Shown: positions 31,285 through 43,449, counted from the stretch's first letter. The stretch is 64,000 nucleotides of DNA from Eledone cirrhosa (GCA_964016885.1 OZ024744.1:68069051-68133050); one strand, 5' to 3'. Program-made: numbers and translations. The notes: a model not told the origin generated them from the sequence alone.

Positions 31285-32808
31285 ATGACCTCACTCAGAA
31301 TAGGCCGCATAAATGCGCGAGGCTTGGGGTCATCATGGAAGCAGGGCCACCTGCTCAACGACCTCAGGTCACTAAACATAGATGTAGTGGCCATCAGCGA
31401 GACCAGAATCTCCGAAGCACGGGTCTTCGGCGGCTACGATGTGTACGCATCTCCCAGCCGTCCTGGATCGGGGGGAAGGAGTTGCTGTGCTTTTTCGGAG
31501 AGGTTTGGATCTCGCCATACGGGCCATCTTCCTGGACCCAGAAGGTAAGTTGGTGGTGCTAGACGTGACTGGCGGGGACGGGAAAGCTTTCAGGCTAGTG
31601 GCCGTCTATGCCTCGACAGGAGCAGGGCGGCCTGATTTCTTCCGGCGTCTGTAGACCTTTCTAGGAACGTCCCGCTCTTTAGTGTTAGTGGGCGACTGGA
31701 GCGGGATCTTAGATGCACGCTGGGACTGTGTGGGATTAGCGGATAGGGAAGGAGGGTGCAAGAGCCTCACCTACCTGCTCAGACGTTTTGAACTGTCTGA
31801 CAGGTACCGATTGGAATTCCCGAATGTGCTAATGTGGACTTGGACAAACCGCATCGGGTCATCCAGATCATATCTAGATAGAGTATTTTGTAGGGAAATA
31901 GATAGGTCTAGCATATGCTGTCCACAATTCAAGATAGTCAGCCACAAATTCGTGATCTGTGTGCTTGACTTAGATAGGCTTCATAGACGAGGACCCGGCT
32001 ACTGGAAGCTAAACGAGTCCTTATCAGCGCGCAAAGCCTAGAGAGACCGGATTAGCGAACTAGTTAAGCGAGTGTTGACGGGGGCCATCGTCAACAACAA
32101 GTGGTGGTTTGCTCTGAAAAGAGCGATTAGAATAGAGTCCATTAGGTTTAGTAAGACTTTAGCTATAGAGAAAAATAGAGCAGAGGGAGAACTAGTTAGA
32201 AAATTAGACGAGGCGCTTAGCAAAGGCATCGCGACCGATGTACTTGCGGCGAAATTGGCCCATGACCAATTCTACAATGCAAAGCACGAAAGCTGCGTTG
32301 TCAGAGCTAGGGTGCGTTCTCTCAGACACGAGGGGACGAAAGCCGTTCAATGGGCCCGAGTGGCGGAGGCGCGTCGTGGCAACAAAGCCCCGATCCACCT
32401 TTGGTGGACCACGACGGGCGCATGCTACTCGATCCCGAGCAAATGTGTGAAGCTTTTCAGCGACACTTCGCACAGCAGTTCGGGGGCAGCGGCGGGCCAG
32501 ATCGAGGGATGGACTTTAGTGTCTACCTCGACGGACTGCCACGGCACTCGGCCACTGAGGCGGAGTGTTGCGAAAATCCGATAACAGCCGCTGAAGTAAG
32601 GGAGGCAATGACTGGCTGCACAAGGGGTAAATCGCCTGGTTTGGATGGTCTGCCCTATGAACTTTACGTACAGATGCCAGACTTGTTCGGAGGCCTCTTG
32701 GCGGACGTCTACTGTAACTGGCAACAGAACGGGAGAATTCCCAGGTCTGTGAGCCGAGGCGCGGTAGCGCTGCTGAGAAAGGATCCGAACAAGGAGGATA
32801 ACAGATAA
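31285..32808 (+). pseudogene. LINE copy C ORF2, endonuclease part, catalytic residues lost
   Basis: ATG 31285 matches ATG 25392 of copy B. A 12-bp in-frame deletion (near 31424), an extra G near 31475 and a TAG at 31652-31654 break the domain. GDWNG has become GDWSG (near 31690), replacing the catalytic Asn. A 9-bp deletion near 31945 turns YTDHKF into SHKF, removing the Asp of the Asp-His pair. A TAG at 32039-32041, a frameshift near 32395 and another near 32805 follow, before the RT. By family knowledge these losses abolish nicking activity. Confidence 0.85.
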
Positions 32809-32848
32809 TTTCAGGCCCATAACTCTGCTAAACACAGAGTTCAAGATT

Positions 32849-34903
32849 TTGGCCAAGGTGCTAGCAAAGAGGTTGGCGCTTGTCGTTAGTGGTCTGGTGG
32901 GAGAGGCGCAGACATGCGCCATTCCCGACAGATCCATCCACGACAACCTACACCTCATGCGATACATCGTAGAGAGGGTAGCTAGGGAACCTGGCACGGG
33001 TGGGTCCTTGATCAATTTAGATCAGTCGAAAGCTTTCGATAGGGTCGACCATCGTTACCTAGCGGCAGACCTGAAGGCGGCTGGCTTTGGGCCCGTCTTC
33101 AGAGGCTGGATCGCTGCCATGCACAGCAACATCTGCTCTGTGGTGAGAGTGAACGGTCACCTTTCGGAACCGTTTAACATCATGCGCTCGGTCCGCCAAG
33201 GATGTCCCCTCTCGTCCCTCTTGTACGTATTGACTCTCGAGCCATTACTGCACAAACTGGAGACGTTGAGGGGGGGGGGTGTCCTGCGCGAACTAGGATG
33301 CGGAAGATTCGTGTCAGCATATACGGACGATGTCACCGTAGTGGTGTCGAACGCCAAACACATCGAGGCGATCGGCACTACACTAAGAGAATACGAAGCG
33401 GTGACAGGAGCAGTGATCAACCAGGAAAAGTCAGTGGGCCTGCAGCTCGGCACCTGGAGAGGCAGGTCCATGCCGTCCAACAGCGTCGTCGGGCGCTGGA
33501 CGGACGGACTGGTTAAATTGCTAGGCGTCTGGTTTGGTCCGGACCTCCAGACGGACAAAAACTGGGACGAGGTGACGAGCAGGGTGGCTTCTCTCACCCA
33601 GAAATGGGCGGAGAGGAAGCTATCCCTGAAAGGTCGAGCGGAGGTGGCTAACGCGAACATCGCGTCCATCATCTACTACTGCCTAACCGTCGTACCTTGT
33701 CCTAAGCCTCGCCTGACTGCGCTGGAGCGTTGGCTCTTTCGCTTTTTGTGGGAGGGACACGCTCCGATGATCAGGCGATCCATCTGCTGTCAACACCCGC
33801 TATGTGGAGGGCTGGACATGCCGTGGCAGATGATGCGCAGACACGCGCTCAGGCTACGACATCTCCACCTCTTTCTCGACGGTGATCAGGTATGGTCGCC
33901 GTTTGCTAGACCCGTCTTTCCCCAGCTCGTCTCCTTGACAGAGCTGCAGTCCTGGGTCAAGCGAAGACCGAGAGGGAGCGCTTGGAGACTGGAATGTCTT
34001 CAGGCACTCACAGCCCACGACCAATCGGGCAATGTGATCGGTGGAAACTCCACCTTGGCGTTCTATAGAGGATTAGTGGAGTGGAAGAGCGACGACGTAC
34101 TTGGAGAAACTCTAGGCGTCGATGAAAATCAACTAGCCAATCTCTTCGGAAGTACTTTCGGGCCGGGGCCTATGGACAACTTCCAGAAATCCCTGGCCTG
34201 GCAGTGCTACCGAGGAGCTTTGCCAGTTCGGGATAAACTCTACAGGCATGGAGGTGCCGTCAGCCGGGCATGTCCGAGATGCGCGCAGGGCGACGAAACC
34301 GTCCTGCACGCACTCGTCCAGTGTCCGAGCATTGCTGACTTGTGGGTTTATGTCGAACACCTGCTGTCACGTGTAGGACGGATCCAGCTATCAGCTGAGT
34401 CCATTGTGAGGATTGCCCCGCCCTCTTCCTTTAGCCGGGAAGGGCAGGCAGTTTTTATCTGTCTGGTGGCCATGGCGAAAGAGATAGTATGGTGGACACG
34501 TTTGAAAGGGCTGAAGACGAGCACTTACCTCTTCGGTGATGCCCTGATTAACTTTTTCAAATTTCATTTGAAAAGGAAAATCAGGGTAGAGAGGGAAGTG
34601 CTCTGTTCCCAGCATTTTGTTGAAAGATGGGTGAGAGAAGCAAGTATGGCCCGAGTGAATGGGCTTTCTCTACAAATGTCCCTCGGAAGTCTCTCCCCTA
34701 TTGGGGAATTTTTCATTGTTATTTTTTCTTACATCCTCTGCTTTTGTTTTTTTACACGCAGAAATGCCCATTTGTACCGTCCTGTACTGTCCTTAATGTC
34801 TACTTTATGTAAACCCTTGTGGTTAATAAAGAAGGCATTATTATTATTACTATTATTATTATTATTGACTTTGTCTTTCATCCTTACGGGGTCGATAAAA
34901 TAA
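32849..34903 (+). pseudogene. LINE copy C ORF2, long intact RT frame with read-through into tail and SINE
   Basis: A 684-codon frame without a stop covers most of the RT and the C-terminus: FKILAK just upstream, then CAIPDRSIHDNLHLMRYI, SKAFDRVDHRYLA (A), VRQGCPLSSLLY (B), SAYTDDVTVVV (C, Thr in place of Ala), CPRCAQGDETVLHAL and WWTRLKGLKTSTYLFGDAL. Copy B ends at SIYL and a TAA. Here a deletion between two TGGGC repeats has removed that stop, so the frame runs through the 3' UTR and (ATT)n tail (a run of Leu) and ends inside the adjacent SINE at 34903. The first listed codon is not a proven start; the frame is cut off from the endonuclease by a frameshift. Confidence 0.9.
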
Positions 34904-34978
34904 AGTACCAGTAATGCATTGGGTAATTGCTGGCCTTGTGCCTATAGTAGAAACAATTATTATTATTATTATTAACAT
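34867..34978 (+). mobile_element. SINE 3' half, plus orientation
   Basis: 'gtctttcatccttacggg', 'gtcgataaaataaagtacc', 'attgctggccttgtgccta' and an (ATT)n tail. Its 5' end lies directly at the (ATT)n of LINE copy C. Confidence 0.85.
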
Positions 34979-35389
34979 TTCTCCCAATTAGGAAATAAAA
35001 ATTCAATGTTTCGATGCCATTCACACCAGTCTTTAGCAACTCTGTGCCTTGCTTCATGTAACATACATTTCTTTCAGTTCACCTTCAGTTGTTCTACAGC
35101 AAGTGGCTATATAGGCTTCCACTTTCCAGCTGGTATCCATCTTAATGCTTACTACCTTTGGTGTCCCTTCTTTTGTTCTATTCTGAGTGTATAGCATAGC
35201 CAATCTGAACTGCCAATATTCTCTTTCAGGAAACATTATTTACGGTCAGTTTTCTGAAAGAAGTTCCTAGATTGACATTTTGTTTAGATTTAATTTATCA
35301 ATTTGAGGAAAAAGCATTAAATCCAGACTATCAAAAAATGATTTACTTATGCTGAGTGACATGTTTAGCTCACCCGTGGCAGATTTTGG
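34979..35389. other. No gene recognised
   Basis: A 61-codon minus-strand open stretch (35236-35054) shows no known motif; it could be a repeat remnant. Nothing else is seen. Confidence 0.35.
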
Positions 35390-35550
35390 GTTGGTTTCTA
35401 AAGCTGGTGGCCCTTCCTAACGTCAACCACCAGTGTGTGCTTGGTGCTTTTTGCCATGTCATCGACACGACCACATTACAGTTTGAACTGGGCACTTTTT
35501 GTTGTGTCGCTGACATGACCACTTTACAGTGGGGACTGGGCATTTTTGTC
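35390..35550 (-). repeat. SINE piece with 2-3 units related to the 48-bp minisatellite
   Basis: 'ctggtggcccttcctaacgt' is the SINE module. Next come units 'gtgctttttgccatgtcatc' and 'gacacgaccacattacagt', whose reverse complements match the 48-bp unit at 19229-20110. Confidence 0.75.
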
Positions 35551-35833
35551 TTGGGACTAGGGGGGGGGGAGACCTTGTGGAAATTGTGGCGGACGTAGAT
35601 AATAGGGGAGGGATGGTTACTGCAAAGGGAGGTGTATGGGAGGGGAGAATGTTGAGGAAGGTGTTACCTACTAGGTATAAGCCTCATCCCAAGAATAATA
35701 GAGGATAGGTCTTCTGTAATACTGCATAGCGCCAGAAGTCACAGTCCTGTGTCATTGTGAGGTGTAATTGTGTAAGGCCTGCCCACACTGCGACTACCAT
35801 CAACTTTGAGCGCTCTGCACCTTTTTATACAGC
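35551..35833. other. No gene recognised
   Basis: A G9 run near 35561, followed by sequence with no identifiable family. Confidence 0.35.
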
Positions 35834-35908
35834 TGTCATCCTTGTATGTATGTTCCCGTAATTATTGATAGAATCAGTAGTTACGGGAACATACATACAA
35901 GGATGACA
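35834..35908. repeat. Perfect 28-bp inverted repeat with 19-bp loop
   Basis: The arms 35834-35861 and 35881-35908 are exact reverse complements (they begin TGTCATCCTTGTATGTATG). The loop is 35862-35880. RNA from either strand would fold into a long perfect hairpin. Confidence 0.9.
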
Positions 35909-35984
35909 TACAGCGTTTCTTAAACATTTTAAACCTTGTGGAGCCCATCCCTTTCCAGGCCTGAGTACATCAGATTTCTTCCAG

Positions 35985-36150
35985 AGGAGGAATCAACCCT
36001 AGTACAGTACTAGACTGGTACTTTTTTTTATCGACCTCAAAAGGATGAAAGGCAAAGTTGACCACGGCGGGATTTGAATTCACCGAGCAGAGAGCCGGAA
36101 CGAACACTATAAGGCATTCTATCTGACGTTCCTACGACTTTACCAATTCA
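35985..36150 (-). mobile_element. tRNA-derived SINE, main family
   Basis: 'ctggtacttttttttatcga', 'aaaggatgaaaggcaaagtt' and 'cggcgggatttgaattc' (B-box region on the minus strand), ending 'tacgactttaccaattca'. Confidence 0.8.
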
Positions 36151-36359
36151 CATATATATATATGTGTGCATATACATTTGTTTTTGCATGTATGTGTATA
36201 TATATATATGTGTGTGTGAGAGTATGTATTTGTATGAGTGTGCGTATAGTGTTGAATGTATTAAGGAGCGACTATTAAAGGTTGATGTCAGCTATAAAAC
36301 ATTGCCCCAAAAAGTCCAGTCAAACCCACATCAACATGGAAAATTGATGTAAAAACAAT

Positions 36360-36530
36360 GATGATATATGTGTGTGTATATATATATATATAATCATCAT
36401 CATTTTACACCTGCTTTTTCTGCTTGCAAGAGTGGGCTGGGTCCTCTTCAGCACAGCATCTCCCCATTTGTCACAGTTTTTCATCTCCTCTGAGCTTAAG
36501 CGATCTGATGTCACATATATGTGTGTGTGG

Positions 36531-36577
<47 letters not shown>

Positions 36578-36580
36578 CAA
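36360..36580 (-). repeat. Possible SINE remnant plus (AT)n/(AG)n
   Basis: 'catcatcattttacacctgc' to 'ctcctctgagcttaagcgat' looks like a reversed SINE. (TA)n and (GA)n follow at about 36533-36578. Confidence 0.45.
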
Positions 36581-36589
36581 ATAAAACTA

Positions 36590-37925
36590 ATGGGCCAAGG
36601 TATGAAAGTGATGGAAAGAGTTATAGCACAACTAATTAGAGAGTCAAATTAGACGAAAGGTATTTTGGTTTCATGCCTGGAAAAAGTACTACAGATGCCC
36701 TCTTTTTAGTGCAGCAGCTACAAGAGAAGTTCTTAAACAAAAATAAACCACTATATCTAGCTTTCGTTAACCTAGAAAATGCGTTTGACAGAGTACTCTA
36801 ATCTTATTATCTGGTGTAGAAGAATGGTTGGTGAGAGCAATGCAAGCCATGTACAGAGGATCTGTCAGCAAAGTGAGAGTAGGAAATGAGTTTAATGAGG
36901 AATTTAAGGTACCAGTAGGAGTTTATCAAGGTTTGGTTCTTAGCCCACAACTATTCATTATAGTTCTCCAGGCAATAACAAAGGAGTTAAAGACCAGCTG
37001 TCCATGGGAACTTCTCTATGCAGATGAACTGGTCCTTATAGCCAAATTCATTAAAGACCTTGAAAAATGTTGACAATGGAAACAGAATTTATAATGAAAA
37101 GACTTAAGAGTAAACTTAACCAAAACTAAAGTGCTAGTGAGTGGGAGAGACGATAGGACACTGATTCCTTCAGGAAAGTGGTTCTGCTTAATATGTAGAA
37201 AGTCATAAACTCCATTTGATGTACCTAATGTAACTCTTGGGTACACAAGAGATGTAGTGGATAACAAGTAAGCTAACAGGAAGGGAAGGCTTTGCTTGTA
37301 GAAGATGCACAAGGGAAACCAAAGGGAAGATAACTAGTGATGTAAGCCTATTTCAGTCACAGGAAGGACCTATAGAAGTGGTGGATAGCTTCTGCTATCT
37401 AGGCAACATAATTAGCAATGGGGGAGGGTGCTCTGAGAGTATAATAGCTAAAATAAGGATAGGATAGAAAAAATTCAGAGAGCTACTTCCACTGTTGACC
37501 ACAAAAGGTTTCTCCCTACATACATAAGGACAATTGTATGATGCCAGTGTGTGAAGTGAGGTGCTGCATGGTAGTGAAACAAGGGCTGTGACCAAAGTGG
37601 ACATGTGTAGACTGGAGAGAAATGAAGCAACAATGTGCAATGTAAGTGTGAGAGAGAGGCAGAGCTTGGATGAGTTGAAGGATTAGAGGTGGTATGCAGG
37701 ATAGAAGACTGTGTTGGTTTGGACATGTGATACACGTGGACAATAATTGTTGGGTGAAGTGCCAGTGGAAGGAAGTTGCGGTAGTGGTAGACCAAGAAAA
37801 ATCTGGGCAGAGGTTGTGAAGACTGATCTCAAATCATTGAGACAATGACAAAGGAAGGCGATGAGTGAGAAAGTAAATGAAGTACATAACTATGGTTATT
37901 GTCAATCATGTGGAATAAAGCAATC
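36590..37925 (+). pseudogene. RTE-like LINE fragment (RT and C-terminus)
   Basis: Decayed RT blocks in several frames: RYFGFMPGKSTTDALFLVQQ (about 36660-36720), LYLAFVNLENAFDRV (motif A), RAMQAMYRGSVSKVRVG, VGVYQGLVLSPQLFIIVLQA (motif B) and WELLYADELVLIA (motif C; YADE in place of YADD). Further on are a VVDSFCYLGN-like segment near 37380 and C-terminal scraps (CWFGHVI near 37715, GRPRKIWAEVVKTDL near 37790). This is an RTE-type arrangement. The motif C change and many stops show inactivity. The 5' endonuclease is missing here; the left-edge endonuclease is of a related style. Confidence 0.8.
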
Positions 37926-38054
37926 TTAACTCCTTATATTACAGATGATTTGGCAGCAGTAGGATATTCAGAGCTGTAAAAAGAATATTCTAAGATATAA
38001 AACATCTCATCCTTGCATGCATAGATACGTGTATGTAAAGCAGCAAATATATTT

Positions 38055-38510
38055 ATATGAGGGTTAGTAAAAAAAAAAATTATACACACTTTTGCTATAT
38101 CATATCTTTAGATTTGTCACAGTTTTCTGCTCATGCGTGCTTATAGTTGATACTATTGTGATCACATGATTGAAGTTTGAGTTTAATCACACCAGTTTTT
38201 TTTTGCTGTTGTTACAGTGTAAACATGGCAGCTCTGCTAGCAATATGCACCAGAATGTTTCCACTCCATACTCTGTATTTTTGATTATGGCTCATAGTGA
38301 TCGACCCACGTTTCATTTCTTGTAACTATTCTGCTAAAAAATTCTTTGCTTTCATTGTTGTAGCTTTCAAGTAAATATTGGCAGACCTTCTAAGGTCACA
38401 ATAAGAGGTACATCCTCTTTCCACCTTTCCCAATCATCAGCTTTCTCCTCAATTCCACCATCCACCTTCCTGTGTGTTCTTTGATATTAAAATACCATCG
38501 AAGTTCTAGT
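38055..38510 (-). pseudogene. mariner-type transposase remnant
   Basis: The minus strand reads CQYLLESYNNESKEFFSRIV, then TRNETWVDHYEP, a stop, and SKIQSMEWKH (about 38385-38250). This is the mariner block normally reading TGDETWVHHYEPE...SMEWKH. The GD of TGDETW is RN here, so a catalytic Asp is lost. 'tatgagggttagtaa' at about 38057 may be the terminal repeat next to a TA. Only a fragment is recognisable. Confidence 0.75.
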
Positions 38511-38640
38511 CTTCTTCTTACGTCTGTTTTGTGTTGGAGAAGTTATCCATAGATGGCTATATTCACAAGAGGTAGGGTGTCATGGTATATGGATCAGACT
38601 TTCATTTTCTGCCAACTGATCAAAGAGTTTCATAATTTAG

Positions 38641-38659
38641 CCCCCCCCCCCCCCCCCCC
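38641..38659. repeat. Poly-C tract, 19 bases
   Basis: Homopolymer in otherwise unassigned sequence. Confidence 0.9.
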
Positions 38660-39224
38660 TCAACTGTCAGTTTCCTTTTCACACTGGTTGCCATTGAGAC
38701 CTCTGAATGGTGTCCTTCGTCCCCACAGTGCCAATTTCCTCCACAAAATCAGAAAAATCCCGTTGCAGTAAGTGTCAATGGCCACTCTCTGCAGCAATAC
38801 CTTTGCCATTTTATCTGCAGGACATGCCCAAATCACTGCTCAGACTGAGTTGTAAAGTCTGTCCCTATCTTTCCTTCATTGCTTTTTGTCTCATTTAAGT
38901 ATTATTAATTTTCTTATGGTAAATATTATATATTATAGTTTCTATCAACTTGTCCATGGGAAACATCTTTCTATAACATTTTATTTCAAGTCTTTTTTCT
39001 CACTATCAACAATCAATGTCAATGATTCAGAGTGAAAAGTTGAAATCATAATTGATTTTAATATATATATATATATATCTGTTGTGCTCAAATTTTTGCC
39101 ATTAATGTACTGGTTGGATTCCCTTCCTATCACCAGCACTGCTTTATAGCATGGACTGGATGCTTTTATTCGTGCCACCAGCACTAGAGAGCTTGTCTTA
39201 CAGGACTCAGGGGCCCTCTCCACC

Positions 39225-39226
<2 letters not shown>
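38660..39226. other. No gene recognised
   Basis: The minus-strand segment near 38820 (AKVLLQRVA-like) weakly recalls LINE sequence, but I cannot support a call. Confidence 0.3.

Positions 39227-39297
<71 letters not shown>
39227..39297. repeat. (AT)n microsatellite
   Basis: About 35 uninterrupted AT units. Confidence 0.95.
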
Positions 39298-39298
<1 letters not shown>

Positions 39299-42200
39299 CT
39301 TCTAACTGTTAATGACAGAAAAAAAATGTAAGTCAAAGATAAACAAATAAATAATGATAAAAAGAATACCAAGTTCGAAAAAAGTATATGGATTTTTTTT
39401 ATTTCATATAGTTTGTCCATTTTTATTTTATTATTATTTTTTTTAAAAACAAATTGTCTTAAAAATCGGGAGTTCATTGACAGTGAATGGAGAGATTTGT
39501 CTGTATTTCTGAAGATTAGATGATATACATGCTGGCTTAATTTTTTAAAATAACAAGAAAAAAAAAAAAGAAAAGAAAAAAATGACAAAATCAGAGATGA
39601 AAAAATTCTAAAATATTTTACACCTGTGATCATGTTGATGCCAGTTTCATTACCATTTTTTTCTGTGTTATTGTTGTTGTTGTTCCTGTTTTCTAAATGT
39701 TTTTGTGCTATGTTATTCAGTTTTATATATTTACTTTTTATTGATAATTTCAGAAATCTGAGAAAAATGTATTTAAAGTACAAAATCAAAATTGTTCTGA
39801 GTATCATGATAATTCCCAAGGACAAACATAACATTATATGTATATAAGCATGCATATATATATATATATAAACAATTCTACACATTTGAACATAATTACA
39901 TAATTGTTATTTCTTAAATAATAGAAATAAGATATGGTTATGATTAAAAAGGGATGGTGAAACAATCAAGCCTTTCCCAAGTAGGGTAAGATTTTTGTAT
40001 ATAAGCGTGGACCTTTCCATGTGGGTGGCGAATCAAGCCAGTTGCTCACCACCTTTATAGTTGTAGTAGTAACTCTTCTATCCTATCCTATTCCTTATTA
40101 TCAGTCATTTTCCTTCAGTAGAATACAGGGCACATCAATGAAGAAGTTAAAGGCAATAGTATTTTCTACATGTGTTATCTCATAGAATGTCAACACCAAT
40201 TCAGTTCAATATATAATAAAACTACATTGCCTGGACCAGACATGCTTTTAGCAGAGCCCATTCTATTGCAAGAATTCAAGTCATTTTTCTCCAGTCAAAG
40301 AAGGATCACTTCCTTGACTCCTCCCACTAATCATGGAGGCCATGAAAATGCTCATTGATCCTGCCATAAAAAGAACACAAACCTATTTCTAAGCTATGGT
40401 TATCTTATACTATAGAATATATTTTTAAGAGTATGTTCCTCAAACACACACTTGAAGTGTGTTAGTGATGTCTCCACTCACCATATTTCTTTAATAGTTA
40501 TTGAGAACTTATTTTCAAAGTAGCATTACATAACTTCTATTAACTTCAAATTTATGATTTGATACAAGGTATAAATGTAATTAGTTAGTATACAGAGATC
40601 TCACTACTATGTTAGAGAAAGCATTAGAAACTTTCCAATGGAGTTGAGAAAAATGAGCACTTGAAAAAACTCAGCATTAATTTGTACAATGATGGTAACT
40701 CAATGAGAGAAACTGAAAACAAGATACAATTTTGCCCTCAACTGCTATGCTATAAACATATTTAAACATTATTTGGAGATGTAGTTCCATCACAATAAAG
40801 TTTAATATGTACATGTTGCTTGTGGCCCATCTTTTATGGGTCTGAGAGCTGAAAATGGTTGTTAATATCAAAACAGATCCAGTCTTTCAAGTTAAGGTGA
40901 TTTTTGAAAGCTTTACTTCGTTTCAGATCCAGAAAACGAAGGTAACAAGTATTTTAAAAAGTAGATTTTACTACCAATACAGAGAAACAAAATCATTTCT
41001 TTAGGAAAGGTAAAGCACTGACTCAGAATTATCATTCAAGGAACAATTCAAAGCAACTAAAATCTTAAATTTAAACAAATTCAAGTATGTGAGAAAGTCA
41101 GTACATCATCTTTAATATCAAGATCTTTTATCAAAAATATTCTGCACAAGATTGCCACAAACATCTCATAGTTAACAAATGTATATATTGTTAATATCAT
41201 TTACCAGTGTTAAAGAACTGGCAACAACTATTCTTTGCTATTTCTCACTAGTTGCTAGCCAACTTATTCCATCATTTGTACATAGAAATACAAACAAAAA
41301 CTATTAACAGTACAAGTTTCTCTTTTTATTAGGTAAACATTCTGTCATTGAAAGGATTAATGGGGCTATGATATAATGCTCCATTTCTGGTTGATTCCAA
41401 GAGAAAAGAAAGGAGTAGGGAGGAATTGACCACTGTACTTTGAAAGGCACATTTGACCTTGGTAGAATTTAGAGTGCAGAAAGCCAGAATATATAATACA
41501 AGATATTTTATCTGAAGCTCTAATAGCACTGCCTTAGCAATAAACAAGTAAGATATAAACAACAAAATACATTCTTTGCATTTTTTTTTCTTCTTCACCA
41601 GAAATTAGCCAATGTTATAGAACTGAAGGAGGAATTATCATATTAATGGTTTTAAGTGCCTAACCGGTATCTGGGAGATATGGGATTTAATTCATCATAG
41701 CAACTTCTTTTCCCATCTTTTAAGGGTCTTCACCCTATCTTATAGTATCTCTACACAAGAGCACACCATTTATTATCATATTTTGTTAACTGAGCATACA
41801 TTTTTCTTAGGCAAATGTCCAAATTTACAAAAGTAATCCAATACAAATTTTTAACATGGAAAAGAAAATGTGAAATATGAAAAATTGTTCCTGTATATAT
41901 TATTTTCAAGCTACAATCTGTTTGTTTCATGAATACTGTTAAATACAGACAGACATGATCAATCACTTTAATGTTTGACTTACTTACTGAACAAAAATAA
42001 TTTATGCATCAAGGTCTAGTTGAGCCTTGATTGACCTTAAGGTTTCAAAGCAAATGCTTTCACAAGAACTGCAATTTGCATATAGTAAGCAAACTTCCAG
42101 GAAAAAAAGAAACAAATTAAAATAAAACAGAAAAATTAAACAAACAAAAATATAAACATACAAACTTGCGAAAAAAACAAACAAAAAACAATAATACTAA

Positions 42201-43233
42201 TATTTTTTTTAAATGTCATTCCTATCTGTATGGAAGGAATGAATGAAAGTAACGGAACCAATGAAATATACAACAAACATGCACATTTTCCCATCCACCC
42301 CAAACATATTCTTCCCTTTACCCCATAAGAATTTTTGTTTTATTTTCTTCTACGGAGATCAGTTATATTTGGAGAGAATAAGATTGTGCAACAAATAACT
42401 ACTAAACTCATAATTTATCAAAAAATGCTATTTATTTTCATTTTTATTTAATTTGCCTTTATTATTATTATGATTATTATTATTTTTATTATTACCATTA
42501 TTATAATCATTATTATTATTATTATTAAGCTTAGTTAATTTTTTTTACAGACCTCATGTATGTCCATTCTTACGTACAAAACAATTTTTTTAGAGTAAAA
42601 GCAACTAGATCAATATTTTTTTTATTGCCTCAAGGAAGGAAAAGCAAAACTGCTTCCTAACAGAATTCAAACACACACAATAACTAGGTTGAAATTCAAA
42701 TACTCGTGCACTTCTACTTTTGGTAATTCAGTGCTTTATTCTAAGAATAATTATTGGTCCTTATTTAGACACAAAGCCAAATTCTTTTGGTAGATAATGG
42801 GAATATAAAACTGAATAATCTCCTTTATATAAAAACTAACTGCCAGCCATTCTCATTCATTAATTCAGAAGGAATAATTGGTAAAATTGAACATCAGACG
42901 TATAAGGATAAATGATATACATATATACTACAAAGCATTCATTCTATTTTAGTCTACCTATTTAACAGTCTGTCAACTGAAACATCATTGCAGTAGTAAA
43001 ATATAGAAAATAGTTGAAGTGGATGTAAAATATAGTTAAAAAAACAACTAAGGATGAAGCTTTTTTGTGAAACCTACCAGATTTAACAGTGAATGGTGTC
43101 AAGGGTATTAGAATTAGATATACTGAAAATATATTCTTATTTCTGAACTTTTACTTTTAGAGTGTATTCTAAGAAAAAAACCCAGGAGCATCAAGAGAAA
43201 AATAGGCAATGATAAAGATACATATACACACAC

Positions 43234-43235
<2 letters not shown>
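39298..43235. other. Long non-coding stretch
   Basis: AT-rich sequence without recognisable exons, LINE motifs or RNA genes. Small (TA)n and (ATT)n tracts occur at about 39855 and 42460-42530. 42590-42800 may be a strongly decayed SINE. Confidence 0.5.
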
Positions 43236-43301
<66 letters not shown>

Positions 43302-43340
43302 CTATCCATCTATATATATGTGTATATCTTTCTCTCTTTA

Positions 43341-43396
<56 letters not shown>
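43236..43396. repeat. (AT)n/(GTAT)n compound microsatellite
   Basis: Two long AT blocks separated by a short TCTA/TCTT-rich stretch. Confidence 0.92.
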
Positions 43397-43400
<4 letters not shown>

Positions 43401-43449
43401 ATTCATAAGTTTTATGATTTAATTAAATTATTTTTAGGGATATAACAAT

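Larger units (their letters stand above)
28952..34866 (+). mobile_element. Tx1/L1-clade LINE, copy C, near full length, head to tail with copy B
   Basis: It starts at the same base as copy B ('gaatgccatggttgacgg'), directly after copy B's (ATT)n tail. It ends 'gttaataaagaaggcattat' plus (ATT)n at 34866. It is highly similar to copy B along its length. Differences include a 12-bp in-frame deletion, a 9-bp deletion and several frameshifts in the endonuclease, and loss of about 86 bases around the ORF2 stop. Confidence 0.92.
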
